Origin: Tilletiopsis washingtonensis
Lineage: Eukaryota > Basidiomycota > Exobasidiomycetes > Entylomatales
Length of the DNA: 64,000 nucleotides
Reading direction: 5' to 3'
Assembly: GCF_003144115.1 (NCBI RefSeq)
Contig: NW_020312009.1
Location: forward strand, 215,844-279,843
Shown here piece after piece: positions 33,823-46,144 of the stretch. Positions within the stretch are counted from its first letter, which is position 1. Each line of letters starts with the position of its first letter. Below the pieces are notes generated by a model. It was not told the DNA's origin, did not search any database, and saw nothing but the letters and a program-made list of their open reading frames with translations. Position numbers and translations under genes: made by a program.

Positions 33823-35320
33823 CTAGTCCAGGGCAGAGGCACCGGGACGGCTCTGGTTGCGGATGGGCACCGCGACACCCTGAGCTGCGAGGCACTTTGC
33901 CAGCTCGGTCGATTCTGTGGCCGTGCACCGGCAGTCAGCGTCGTGGTATCCTCGTGCTCCTGATCGAGACTCACCGCTGAGGCCCGGAAAGGTCCGCGAG
34001 CTGTGCACCACGAACGGATCAGAGTCGATCTCTGCAACGACAGAGCCGGCGTGTGAGGAGAGACCTGGTTGCCATCTGGACCAAGCAGTCAGCGCATGAC
34101 ACCGCTGATCCAGCGCGGGCCGCGACTCACCGCGTCCCGCCTAGCCGCACGAGAGAGAAGCGCAGGCGGACAGTCGCCTCGACCCGCACACTCAGGTCGG
34201 TGAAGACAAAGAGGCAAACACGTGTGCCGTCCAGGTCCTTGACGTTGTGCCCACTGGACGTGAGCTTGCCTTCGAGCAAGCGGCTGTAGGGCAGCGCTGT
34301 GCTGGGATTGGCACTAGAGGTGACGAGCTCTCTGTCGCCCGAGTGCTCTGTGGACAACGACACCTGCATGAGCAAATCTGGGCTTGTGTGTGCGCTGCTC
34401 GACGGAGTGAAGTGCATCAGCTATGCCACGATGCTGAGCGGCTGTGCTACTTACACATGATCGACGCGGCCGTCTCTGTCGCGCACGACCAGCTCCACGA
34501 TCGGGAGCGGATCAAGCGGCCGCCGGTCCTTTGTGCGGAAGCCGAACATGCGGCCGTGCGCGGGCTGCTGCCGTATGTGCAAGGTATAGGTGCTGAAGGA
34601 CACGGTCAGCCAGGCATCAAGCAGTGGAAAGCGTCGCAGTACCCACCGTGGCTCGCCATGTTCACTGAGCAAGGGATGCGACTGCAGTGTCGGCAGAGGC
34701 GCGTCTACGGCTCCCACTCTGTCAGACGAGCGGTGCATGGAAGGCAGAGCAGAGGCGTCGCTCCAGCTCGAAGGTGCATCGTCCTGCACTGTGTATGCAC
34801 GCTGTCGATGTGATCCGTAGTGCTGCTCGCCGGTGTAGACGGGCGAAGGAGCCATCGCAGGAGGCATGGCCGCGGGCGCTGGGCCTGAGGTGCTCGCACT
34901 TCGCGACAACCGTCCTGTGGGCGACGTCGTCGGCTGCAGCACCGACGATGATGCGGAGTGGTCGCGCTGGTGGTACGGTGCGTTTGAGCCCCGAGGCAGC
35001 CAACTTCGGCCTTCACCAGAACTTGGCCCGCCGTCGTTCCTCAGCGATCGCGTGGGTCCACTTGCTGCCTCGTACGGCCCGCCGTGCATGTGCGGCTCGT
35101 CGTAGTGGCCTCGATGCAGCGGCGATGAGTGAGGCACTTCGGCGCTCCGCCATGCGGCTGGAGGTGCTGCATGGCGAGCGTGTGTCGAGCTGCTGGGCGG
35201 GTCGTTGGAAGCGTCCGCCGTCCTGAGGTGCGACATGATTGGCGGCAGCTCGTTCCGCCGGGAGGACAGCTCGGGCGATGGGCTCTGGCGGCCTTCTGGC
35301 GTGCGGCGTTCCAAGGTCAT
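33823..35320 (-). CDS. Canonical velvet-domain regulator (VosA/VelC-type)
   Basis: 440-residue velvet protein; the family forms homo- and heterodimers that bind DNA and couple sporulation, development and metabolism. Exons on the minus strand: 35320-34455, 34394-34131, 34075-33975, 33914-33823. The first 240 residues are disordered (Ser/Pro/His-rich). The domain reads YTLHIRQQPAHGRMFGFR, TKDRRPLDPLPIVELVVRD, LLEGKLTSSGHNVKDLDG, FTDLSVRVEATVRLRFSLVR, VVAEIDSDPFVVHSSRTFPG and STELAKCLAAQGVAVPIR. No large insertion splits the domain, which argues against VelB and favours the VosA/VelC group. VeA is excluded by the lack of a long C-terminal tail. The start is the first ATG of the frame. It faces the divergent velvet gene tail to tail. 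Confidence 0.93.
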
Positions 35321-38300
35321 GCTGCGCAAAATCGGGCAGGCGCTTGCCTAGGCGAGCGATGCGTCGAGGGAAACGACGAAGAGAGGAAGAAGAGGGATCC
35401 GTTCCGATGGCGCGCCGGCCGGCGATGCAGCGCTTGCGAGCGCTCTTGGCAAGTTCAGCAAGGGCGACAGTCAGTATCTAGAGGACCGATGAGCCTAGCG
35501 CTACGACCGAGGCTCTGATGTGCTTGCTGCGTCGACACTGATACTGAGAGGCGCGCCGATCGGCAAGCGTTGCAGCAGTGGGCTTCTGGAAGTGTTGCCG
35601 GCGGTGGGAGCGCAGATGCTGCTAAGCGCGTGCGGGACCTCGGAAGAAAGCGATCGGGCGAACAGTGCGAGGAATGGGCGAGCTCAGCAGATGCTGAACC
35701 GGCAGGCTGAGGCGGCGAGACTGGTGTGCAGAGCGCCTCGTGGCATGGGGCAGAGGATGTGGGGTATGTGCGGCGGTGCGTGCCACGGCGCGAGGCAGGC
35801 GAAGGCGAGGAACGGCGAGACGCAGCGGCGGAGGTCCAGCGAGAGTGCGAGGGAGCGGCAGCCCAGAGACGGAGCGGCCCAGCGACGAGGTGGTGGAGAG
35901 GAGAGAGACAGAGAAAGAGAGCGAGACCGGCGGTGCGGAGGAGACGATCTCCGGCAGCGCGACGGCGGCACTCGTCGTGGTGGTGCGGTGTCAAGGAGCG
36001 AGGCGAGTGCGAGGCGAGAGTGTGGCCGAGGCAAGCACAAGGCGCGCCGCGGCGGCGCGTGCAGCCGCGCCAGCACCAGCGCCTCTCAGGTGCAGCATCA
36101 GATGGGCAGCCTCCAGGCAGCGCCCTTGCCCTCCAGCGTCCATGCTGCGGCGGGTCTGTGTGTGCTGCGCTGCTGCTGCGTCTCGGACCCGCAGGCGCTG
36201 GAGGCCGCCTCGCAGCAGCCTCGCAGGCCCACACAGCTGCAGGGGAGCGGCAACGCAGCCAGGGCAGCGGAAGACCAATGCCAATGCGCGCCGGCCTTCC
36301 GAGCGCGAAGGCCGTCCGTCGCGCGGCCTGCTGCATCTCGTGCGTCAGGAGCCAGCGCAGCGGCGCTTCGATCGGGCAGAAAGTGGGCAGAAAAGGCGCC
36401 GACGGCTCGCGCAGAGGGGCAGATGCTGCGCTGTGCTGCCCCTGGAGCTGCCCCTGCTGCTGCACGCCGAGCAGAGTGCTGCTGCTGCATCAGCACCCAC
36501 ATCCAGCAGGCCGGCTGCGAGCGGTGTCCCGGCGGGCCATCAGCGAGCGCCAGCAGCCGCCGTGCAGCCTGATGCGTCCGAGGCCGAGCGTGCCTTCGCG
36601 CGCTTCCCGCCGTGGCGGGCGGCGTTACCAGATGCGCGAGCGTGAGTGCGGCCGGCAAGCGCGTGCGACCATGCGCATGGCATCGGCACCGCCCTGCAGT
36701 AGCGCGTACGGCCGTGCTGCCGCCGCCGCAGCGTCAGAGCGGCCGCACCTCGTCTGCGTGCGGCTGCTCCTTGCTCCGCAGCGGCGCAGGCGGCGTACGT
36801 GGCGGTGAGCGGGAGACGAACGAATTGAGTGAGGCGCTGCGCCCTCACCGCGCCACGCCGCGCGCGCGCAATCGCCATGGGGCCGCCGTGGCGTGCCGCG
36901 CGCGCAGCAGGCAGGCGGGAGGCACGCCGCGGCGCACGGCACTTCCGCGCCTCTCTGCCCGTTCTTGCTCGCTGGCGCTGGCGGCGACCGGTACGCGTCC
37001 CACGGCGCGCCGGGACGCCGCTTCACCTGCGGCGTGTCGCAGCCGGCCCACCGCCAAGCGCAGAGCAGGCTTGTGAGGCGGCTCCTCGGCAGCGGCAGTG
37101 GGGCACCGGCCAGCTGGGCTGGGCGAGCGCCTCGTCGCCACCGCGAGGGCGTCTCTGGAGCGGCAGCGGGCGGGGCACGGGGACGCTTTGGCGGCTGCAC
37201 GCGGGTGCGCCGCGCGGATGCTGCGCACTTGGCACGGTTGGCCCGCTGGGAGTGCTGCGGCCTGCCGCCGCTGCCGCGCGCCGTCTTCGCACCGCAAGCG
37301 AAGCGAAGCCGAGCAGCAGAGCTGCATGCTGCTCCCTGCGCTCTGCAGCCGCCAGCGCAGACGCATCACCTGCACGCACACGCAGGACGCATGCACGCAC
37401 GCAGCTGCAGCAGCGTGCAGGCGCCCGGCACAGCGGTGCAGCCAAGCGAAAGGCGCCGAAGCCGCGCCGGTGCCGGCCCGGGTGGGAAAAGCGCCGCTGC
37501 CGCTGAGCGGCTGCTGCGTCTTGCTGCGCTCCCATGGCACCAGGAGCAGCACTGCGTGGGTGGTGCCGCCGAGGGGCGCAAAGGCCGCTGCTGCTGTCTC
37601 GCCGCTCCTTGCTCCCAGCGCGCAGAGGCGCGATGCCCCGCCTCGGCATTCTTCTGTCCAATGCAGGGTGCTGTGAAGGCGGCACCTCTGCGAGCTGATG
37701 CCGAGGACTGCACGGCCGCAGTTGCAGCGCCGGCGGAGAAGGTGATGCGGTGGCGGCGCGCGGGCACGTCGCTGCATCTGCGCTGCCACACGACTGCCCT
37801 CCGCCGCTGCCGCCGCAGCACACGCCCGCACGCCCGCACGCCCGCTGAGTCTGCTGGGTGCCACGTCGGATGATCCGGCAGCGATAGCTCAGCGCGCAGC
37901 AAGCGCTCGCCGAGCGGCAGCAGCAGAGGACGAACGGCATGCGCAACGCCTCCCATGGCCCGTCGCGAGCGGCAAAACGCAGCGTCGGAGTCACGAAGTC
38001 GCTGGCCAGTGGGAAGTGCGGTCGGAGCGATTATGCCTCCTCGCGACGGACCCGACGCTCGTTGCCGCTGCCGCTGGCAGACAGGCCACTCGCTCCGACG
38101 TCCTCGCCGTGCCGTCGGCTCGCCCCGCTTCTATCTCCCAGCGAGCGCACGTGGGTGTGATATGACGGACGGCCATCTCATGGACCCGCACCCGATGCCG
38201 CCTCGGAGCCGCGCAACGAGGGCGAGCAGGAGCGCTGCGACGGCGGCGCTGCTCTGCCCACCGCGGCATCACGGCCGAAACGGTGGAATTTGGACCCCGT

Positions 38301-39578
38301 TGCCCGGGCACGCAGCATTCCAATCGGCCTTCTTTCCTGCGAGCTGATGAAGCGCATGGCCGATGCTGCGACTGCGCGCTCGGCCACGAGCATGCTCTTC
38401 CAGCGGCAGCGGCGCAGGAAAGCCCGGCTGCGGTGCAAGGCGGCGCTGCACCTCATCGGCATCGCTCCCTCTCCTCCTCCTGACCCGGCCGTCATTACCA
38501 ATTCGCGTCCAAGCTCGACGTTGCGCGAGGGTGCTGCGAGCCCTTGCACATCGGCATTTGAGCGCTGGCACTAGCCGTAGTGTGCTACCTGCCCTCGGGC
38601 CGGCCTCGGAGCGCATCCGGGTGCCGGCTCGGGCATCGTCGCGTGTGCTTCTTCCTAGCGTCGTCTCTCCCCGTCCCTCAGTCGCACGGCTGTCGCGGTA
38701 CCGTCGAGTAGCGCGCCGATGATGCACCATGCCCGCCGGCCTTTGCCTTTCGCGCGAGGAATGGCAGCACTCCCGCTCGGCGCCAAGGCAGCCTGAGGCA
38801 TCGCTTCCCGCTCTGCCTGCTGAGGTCTGACCGCCGCCGCCAGAGAGGCGCCAAAGCAAGCCACGAGCGAGCAGGCTGCGTCCGCACCCTGCATAGGCAC
38901 CTCAGGTCTCATGCGGAAGGGGCATGAGGGAATGGTTCGCCGACGCAGAGGAGCATGCAGAATGCAGAACGCAGCACGCAGAATCAACAATGCAGGGGAC
39001 TGCAGCGCCAGGCACGCCCATGGTCCGCCTCGGTACACGACAGAGCCGACACTCTCTTGCGTAAGCATGCTGTTGGCCGACATCTCTTGGCTCTGCGCTG
39101 CGCTCTGGCAAGCGTGCGCTCGGCGTCACTGTATGGCGGGAGCCGAAGAAGCGACAAGGCGGGGCGCGGCAAGCAGCGCAGCAGCACACGCAGCCTCCGA
39201 GGGAACCGGGCGGCGGGAGGAGGGCGGCACTCGCGCTAGCGCGGATGAAGAGTGGTACGCCGCCAGCAGCTTCAGGCACGCCGGAGCCGCCGTGCAGCAG
39301 CGGCTACTGCTCGTATCTCGCCTGGGCGCTCGCAGCGGCAGCAGCCGTGCAGGTCAGTCAGTCGTATCATAATCCTGTCGAGGTGCGAGAGGCGGAGAGC
39401 ACCGCGAGATGCAGCACGTATTGACCGTCTGCAGACGCTGAGGCAGCGCTGCCGATGCCGCAGCACTCGACTCAAGCTCCGCAGATGCAGCGCGCAACAG
39501 ACGCAGACGCAGCACCAGAGTCTTGTGCAGCACCCAGCATGTGGGCATCGTCGTGCGCAGAACCCGCGATCTGCGACG
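35321..39578. other. Longest gene-poor region of the window
   Basis: About 4.3 kb. Extremely GC-rich with many GCA/GCC/CGG triplets; long open frames occur on both strands in several frames at once (for example around 36-38 kb), but their translations are Ala/Arg-rich without motifs, so I call none. The left end must carry the promoter of the velvet gene. No tRNA, rRNA or transposon feature recognised. Confidence 0.5.
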
Positions 39579-40258
39579 ATGAGTCTTCCCGCAGGCCGGC
39601 AGGTGCGGTGGAGCAAGTCTGGGCGCCTCAGACACGGGTGCGGGGACATGTACCACGAGCTGCTCGCAGAAGCAGGCCCGGCGGGCGATCCCTCCTCACC
39701 TGAGCGCTCCTCTCTCGCTCTGCCTACGGACGCTGACGATTGGCAGCTCGGTGACTGGTGGAGCGGCGCTCAGGCAGCCTTGCCAACTTCATCCGGCAGT
39801 AGGCCCGCGGCGCGAGGCAGCGTCTCGCCAAGCACGCCTCGCATGCACGCCACGCACAGCCCAGCATCAGAATCAGGACCGGGATGCAGCGTCAGCGACA
39901 GAGCTGCGAAGACGCCATCGCAAGGTATGGGCCGCGGCACGAGCGCAGCGGAGCCGGCGAAGGCGCAGCATGCGCGTGGGCGGAGTCGCAGAGTGATGTG
40001 AGCGCCCGAGTTCGAGAGCAAGCCCAGCACGACGGGCATCTCACTGCCTGCGCAACAGATTCCCGAGAAGCGCCTCACGTGCTCAGGCCGGCCGGCCCGA
40101 GTCGTGAGCTCGGCAGCCCGGGCTGTCTCTTCTTGGACTCAGGCGCAGGATCACCATGCAGCAGCCCAGAGAATGCAGCAGCAGAGCGGCAGGAAGAGGA
40201 TGTCGGCTCGGCGGCCCTGGCTTCTGGCCGCGGACGCCGCGGCGTCCTCCAACCTTGA
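39579..40258 (+). CDS. Hypothetical protein, two exons
   Basis: Candidate gene of 181 residues: exon 39579-39924, intron with GTATGG donor and AACAG acceptor, exon 40059-40258. The splice joins two different open frames exactly (KTPSQ to DSREAPHV), which supports it. The product is hydrophilic and probably disordered, with MYHELLAEAGPAGDPSSPER, DADDWQLGDWWSGAQAALP and LFLDSGAGSPCSSPE as the most protein-like parts. No family recognised, no membrane segment. The right boundary could extend if a further intron removes the stop, since another frame downstream (about 40310-40450) also looks somewhat coding. Alternatively this is part of the promoter of the next gene. Confidence 0.35.
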
Positions 40259-40517
40259 CCGTGGGACCCGAGCGCAAGCGGCACGTGATCGTCACGGTGC
40301 GCCTCCACATGATCTCATCAGCGACGAGCGGCTGCGCTGGCTGAACCTCGAGCAGCGCAGGAGAGCAGGCTGGGATGGGCCCGAGAAGCTGGCCGGCGCC
40401 AGAAGATCGTATGCGTCGTCGAGGCGCAGCAGGCCAGGCGTCGCCCGTGCGGCACAGCTGATGCTGCAACTTGCTTCATCACCACCAATTCCAGCACCCA
40501 CACGCACACGCACAGCC

Positions 40518-41094
40518 ATGGCGTCCACCATCGACCAGTGAGTGCTGCCACAGCGCGCTCGTCGCTCTCGCCCCTACTGACGCTGGCACAGGAAGTACCC
40601 CAACCCCATGGGCGACAAGATCGAGGGCCCCGAGCCGACGCCCGAGAACCCGGGCGGCGTGCACCCGCACACGGCCGACAACGTGCCCGACCCCAACCCG
40701 CCGCAGCAGGTCGGCGCCTCGATCGGCCGCAGCATCGAGAACCCGTATGCGCTGGGCGAGAAGCTCGACCGCCTCGAGGCGGCGCTCGACGACGTCGTCG
40801 CCATGTTCGAGGCCGAGCGCGAGACGCTCGCGCGCGAGGGCAGCTTTGAGAAGGGCAAGGAGGGGTGAGTGGCTGCGGCGAGAGAGCTCCTGCGTCCCGT
40901 AGGGTCGTCGCACAGCACGTGTGGCCTGCCGCGTCTCGTGCTCTGTAACGAGAGCCTGAGCTCGTCCGCGACGCACCCGCCGTGCGGCCTTCATGAGCAA
41001 GCTCTTCACGACTGACACCACTCGCTCTCTCAGCATCCAGCTCTTCAAGTCGTGGAAGCTCGAGCTCGAGAAGATCAAGGCCGGCAAGCGCTGA
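40518..41094 (+). CDS. Small acidic protein of unknown function, 117 residues
   Basis: Exons 40518-40537, 40592-40864 and 41034-41094; both introns have GTGAGT donors, CTGAC branch motifs and CAG acceptors, so the gene structure is convincing. The first exon holds only six and two-thirds codons. The product starts MASTIDQKYPNPMGDKIEGP, continues with a Pro/Asn-rich stretch (PEPTPENPGGVHPHTADNVP), then a helical part ENPYALGEKLDRLEAALDDV and a basic helix IQLFKSWKLELEKIKAGKR. It has no signal peptide or membrane segment. I do not recognise the family; the pattern (disordered acidic half, then coiled helices) would fit a small adaptor or complex subunit. Confidence 0.72.
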
Positions 41095-41403
41095 GCGCCG
41101 GTGCCTCATGCCACGAGGGCATCACCCGCAGGGACGCGCACCCCTGCCACTCGCACGCATTGACGAACCTCTAATGACATCAAATCCAAGCGCGCAGCAA
41201 GCCTCATGCCAGCCGAGGTTCAGCAGACAGGCTCGCGGTGACAGCGGTCTCCTCTAGATGTGGTATTGCGCCATGTCATGGGGTGGCATGCTGGTGTGGT
41301 GTGTGCGGCTCTCGTCGAGCGATGCGGCGCGGCGTACCTAGTCAGAGCGGGAGCAGACGGCGAGGAGCTGCTGGCGACGATGCACGTCTGCAGGCAGACT
41401 GCT
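41095..41403. other. Intergenic between convergent genes
   Basis: About 310 bases containing the 3' ends of the small acidic protein gene and of the deubiquitinase gene. CTAATGACATCAAATCC near 41171 is a slightly AT-richer patch that could serve 3'-end formation. Nothing else seen. Confidence 0.5.
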
Positions 41404-44400
41404 TCAGTCAGACTCCACCTCAAATTCCTCGTCGTCCAGGCTGGGACCGGGACCGTGCGGCCGGGAGTCAAAGCTCGAGCGCCGGCTTGAGTCGATGTTC
41501 GGCGAGCCGGGCGAAGAGTCGTACGCTGCCTCGGCGCTGGCGGTGCTGGCCTGCGAGTTGCGACGCGGCGCAAACGTGCTCGCCGCCCAGGGCACGCGGC
41601 TGGCATCGCCGGGTGCGTCAGAGTCGTAGGCCGCCGGCGTCGGTGGCTGCGCCGGGCCGTATAGGTCGTACTCGTCGTCGGGGTAGAGGCCGTCGTTCGG
41701 ACCGCTCGAGACGTACAGCGACGAGGGCATCGTCGCAAAGGGCGCCGGCGTCGCGCCGCGCACGTCGCGCATCGTCGCGTCGGTGCCGCTCGAGAAGGGC
41801 GTGTAGGCCTCGTCGCTCGAGGCCTCATTGAGCGTGGCCGTGCTGCCGCGGCTGACGGCCACGTCCGTCTTCTCGCGCGACTTGCCGCCGATCGGCCGGG
41901 TAGTGCGGCGGCGGTAGAAGAGCAGATAGGCCGCCTTGGTCTTGACGCGCTCGGGCTCGGCGACCAGGCTGACGCTCGAGTCGTCGTAGTTGTGCCAGAG
42001 GCCGTCCTCGGCGTTCTTGGCAAAGGCCGTGTAGTGGCCGCCGCCGAGGCCGCCAAAGTGGTTGTCGACGGCGTACAGATCGTAGATCGGTGCATCGGCA
42101 GCCACGGCGTCGTCATTGAGGTCGCTTGCGACGCTGCCGACGGAGTCAGCCAGGTTGAAGACCGACGGCACCTCCTCGCCGCGCGCCTGCAGGTTGGCGA
42201 CGGCCTTGGCGCCCTCGACACGGCGCGTCAGGTCGAGGCCCTCGATCGGGAAGTCGATGAGGTCTTCGATCTTGTCGCGCGACTGCATGCGCCCGCCGCT
42301 GAAGCGCTTCAGGTGCACGACGAGGATGTCGGGCGCCTTCCAGAGATCGAACTTCTTGGTCGCCTGCCGGAACTCCTTGCACGTCGGGCAGTACCACGGG
42401 TCGTCGGCGCCGAGCTTCTCCTCCTTTGTGAACTCGTCCAGGCAGTCGTCGATTGAGAGCTGCGGAGCGCGGTAGCCCGCGCCGCGGTTTGCTGCATCTT
42501 CGCGCTCGCGCACGAGGTCGGGATCGACGACCTTCTCGCTCGCGCCCCATGGGTGCTTGGTCGGAATGTCGGACCCAAACACAGCAGTGCTTGCGTTGTG
42601 CGACCATGTGCAGACCAGGGCTCCGCCAGTGTACACCAGCGGCCACGGCTCCGCTCCGGCGGCGTCAGCCATGATCGTCTCGTCTGCATCTTGCGGAGGC
42701 GACGCGGTGCCAGCAGCGGAAGACAGAGCCGCTTGACGTCTTGCGCTGCGCTCCGCGAGAGGCTCGCCGACGTTGTCGCCACTCCGAGGGAAGGTTGAAT
42801 CGCGCTCACGCCGCGCTGTGAACGAGACGGTGAAGAGTGCTTTCTGACGCCGCGGCTGCGACGCGTTCTCCAGCGGCTGGAAGGCCGACACCGCATTGGC
42901 GTCCTCGGCAATCGCCTGGGCGCCGTCGAAGCCGTTCGCATCCCGTGAGGGAGCTTGGTTTGCGCTGCCACTTGCGTCAAAGGAGCCAGGCACAGGCGGC
43001 GTGCTCTCCTCGCTCGAGGGAAGATCGGCGACACTCGGGTCGGCTTGCGGTGGAGTCGCGTGCGGCGCCGCATCAGCGTCAACCATCTCCCAGTCACCGG
43101 CCGGCGGCGCGGCCTGCTCTTGCTGCTGACCGGCTGCAGCGGCCGAGCTGCTCGTGCGGTACTCCTCGAGGATCTCTGCGCCCTCGCTGGTGGCGTGCCG
43201 CATGAACTTGGAGATGAGCACATCGCGAATGTAGGCCTCGTCGCTCACGTGGGCACGAGGTACGGAAATGAAGAACGGCACGCCGATGGTGTCCTTGCGA
43301 CCGTAGTCCTTGCCAAGCACGCTGAACACCGGCAGCGTTGCGTACTCCTCGACTGGCGGCTTGCCGTCCTCGCCGCCGTGGTCGCGCATGACCTCGGCAG
43401 TTGGAGGCGTGTACTCGCCCTCCAGCTCGTAAAGGCAGATGTAGTCGTTCTGGGCGATGCTTGCCAGCGCCTCGTAGTCCGGAATTGCCGCGTAGATCTG
43501 TCCGCTGAAGATATCGCAGGCAGGTGCAAACTGCTCGGGCGCGAGCGTCAGCAGAGCAGAGGCACGGAGGCCTGATGTGCTCACCCTCTTTGGGTCGATA
43601 TCGAGCCAGCCTCCGATCCGCTCCTTCGCCTGCGCGTACGTGGTCTCTGCCGAGCCGCCGACCTCGAGCTGTGACGCATCGAGTCAGTGCTCGTCGGGCC
43701 GACAAAGAAGCAGCGCAGCTCACCTCGTAAGTTGGGCGCGTCGGATCCGCGGGCTGCACGTGCACCTTGCGCGAGATCTTCTTGCGGTTGGGCACGGGCA
43801 GCGTGAGGTACATGAAGGGGTCAAACTTGACCGACACCTGCATCGAGTGTCATCAGCATGCGGCAGATCGAGCTGCTGCGGGAGTCCTCACCTTGTCGCA
43901 CTCGGGGCACACGAGCGTGCTGCGGTACTGGCCCTGGAACAGATCGACAATGACGGAGTCGTTGCGCATCTTGTAGATCTCCCACTGGCGCTTGGCGAAC
44001 GCGACCATCTCACGCTCGTCGCCGCCCTCCCAGTCCGGCGCCTCGACGTACGGCTTCTTGCGGATGCGGTTCAGGTCTTCGTGCAGGCCGTCGAGCAGGA
44101 AGGCAAGCAGCTCCTGCGTGTCCTGCTGCGCATAGCCGGAGAACTGCGGCGCGAAGCGCGAGAGCGTCTGCTTGAACTCGCGCGGATGCACGGCACCATT
44201 GCCGCCGGCCCAGAGCTTCTCAAGCAGCTCGCCGAAGCGCATCGCGACCTGGCCGCCCATGCCGAGCGGGTTGTCGGCGTTGATCTCGCCGCGGTACACG
44301 CCCGTCACGAAGTACTGGCGCAGCTCGACGGTGTTCGAGAGGCACTGCAGCGCGCTCGCCATGAAGCACGTGTTGCCGAGGTTGTACAGGCCGGTAAGGC

Positions 44401-46144
44401 CGCGCGGGCCCGAGTGGCGCTCCTGGCTCGTCTGCGAGCGCGTTACGCGCCCTGCGCCAAAGGCACTCTGACCTGAGCCGCTCGCGGAGCCGAGTGTGTT
44501 GACGTTGGACATGAGAGGCCTGGGCGGCGGCGGCGGAGCCGTCGTGCTCTGGAAGCGTGAGGCGAGGTAGTCTCCGCCGGGAGCCTGGGCGAAGATGCCT
44601 TTGACGGAAGGGAGAGCCGCGCGGCCGCTCTGGTCGTAGAGCCAACCGCTCGGGCCCCGACGCTCGACCGCGAGGTGAATGACGGGCTCGTCCAGCTGCA
44701 GCTCGCGCAGCGTGTCTCTCCGCTTCACGCCATCGTCTTCGCCGCACTTGATGAGCTCCACAGCGTCATGCACAAGCACGTCGGCACCGAGAGGCAGCGG
44801 CAGGAAGCCGTTGCCCACGGAGTCATCAGCTGGCAAACGCCAGAAGCGTACGTCTGCGTCCGCGATACTCTCGTCGAGGAGCAGAGTACGCTTCGCTGCG
44901 AACTTGAGAGCGTTGATGGGCGTGGTGATGGAGAAGTCGGCGCGCACGGGCGCCCGCACTGGCGCATCGGGGCCGCTGTTCGGCTTCGGCAGCTGGTAGA
45001 GGCGGAAGCTCGGCGGGTAGAGCTCGACTCGCAGCTCGCCGCCAAAGCCCTTGATGACGCTGCGCACAATTTCAGGCTGCTTCTCGCCGAGTCTATGAGG
45101 GAGAGAGAGGCTGACGTGAGCAAGCGCGGCTGCCATATTCACCTCCACTACTCACTGAATGCTGAGGCTTGCGTAGGCCACTTCAGGCAGCAGCACAAAG
45201 TCTTCGTCCTCGACGAGGTTCAGGCGCAGCTGCGCTCGGTCGTCCTGCAGATCCAGCGACGAGATGGGCCCGGGTGCAGCGATGTCGACCTCGTCCGTGA
45301 GCTTCTTCGCGTCGGCAGAGCCTTCGCCAGCGGCCGCACAGGCCTTCTCGAAGGCGGCGTACCAGCGAGCAGAGACGACGTACCAGCGCTGGTCCAGCGC
45401 CAGCGGCTCGTTGCACAGCGCCTTGATACGTGCCGCCAGCTCGGGACTCAGACCAGGTGCGACGCCTGCGCCATCAGCCGAGCCGTCGGGCAGCGCAGGC
45501 GTGAGCGAGCCGGGCGTGTGGCAGCTGACAGACTGCTGCATGGCGTCGCTGTACGAGGGCAGCGCGCCCAAGCTGCCCGGCGCAGCACTTGCGCCAAAGC
45601 TTGGCGGCTCCGCGGAGATGGATTTGTATGCATCGGCCATGCTGGCGTCAGCGGCGGGCGCCTCGGCCGCTGCAGAGTTGTCGAGGCTCTGCTGCGCGAA
45701 GCTGAGGCGCAGCGGCGTGGGCAGTGCCGAGGCTTGGCTCTGCCCAGGCGCTGCTGCCGCAGCATCGCCGTCTGCGACCGACTCAGACGACTCGGAGTAG
45801 GCGCGGCCGAAGGTGGTGCGGCGCTCTACGTCGGGCTCGCTGCTGCTGGCGTCGTCTGTCGCAGGACTGGCGGTGCGTGCACGCTTGAAGGAGGCGCCGG
45901 CAGTGCCGCCGCTGCCGCCGCTGCTGCTGCCGGCATGCTCGAGCTGCTGCAGCTGTGCCAGTACCGGGAGCGTCGCACTGCTGCTGCCTGAGGCACCGCC
46001 AGGCAGAGGCCGGCTGCTGCCAGACGTGCTGCTACTGCTGCCGCTGCCGCTGGGCATGGCCTCGGCGGCCGGCATGGGCGCTGCGGGGTCTGGGCTCGAG
46101 GGATAGGGTCGGCGCGCCGACGAGCGCGGCGGCGAGACGGTCAT
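41404..46144 (-). CDS. UBP12: UBP12/USP15-type ubiquitin carboxyl-terminal hydrolase
   Basis: Cysteine deubiquitinase of the USP4/11/15 (yeast Ubp12) group, 1522 residues. Exons on the minus strand: 46144-45156, 45092-43892, 43837-43724, 43668-41404. After a Ser-rich N-terminus of about 240 residues comes a DUSP domain ([18 protein letters not shown] ... [20 protein letters not shown]) joined across intron 1. A ubiquitin-like segment follows, then the USP catalytic domain with the Cys box [20 protein letters not shown] near 570. CPECDK and CPTC form the split zinc-binding site. A large insertion separates the halves of the catalytic domain, as in this subgroup, and the His box [16 protein letters not shown] lies near 1305, with [10 protein letters not shown] after it. 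The C-terminal 180 residues are disordered and acidic. All catalytic residues appear present, so it should be active. Confidence 0.95.

Noticed and set aside
36845-37994. Long open frames on both strands at 36-38 kb
   Set aside because: They overlap in several frames at once, translate to Ala/Arg/Cys-rich text without motifs, and are explained by very high GC depleting stop codons.
40156-40344. Frame with RKRHVIVTVRLHMISS as a gene
   Set aside because: Too short, overlaps the better two-exon model in another frame and shows no family motif.
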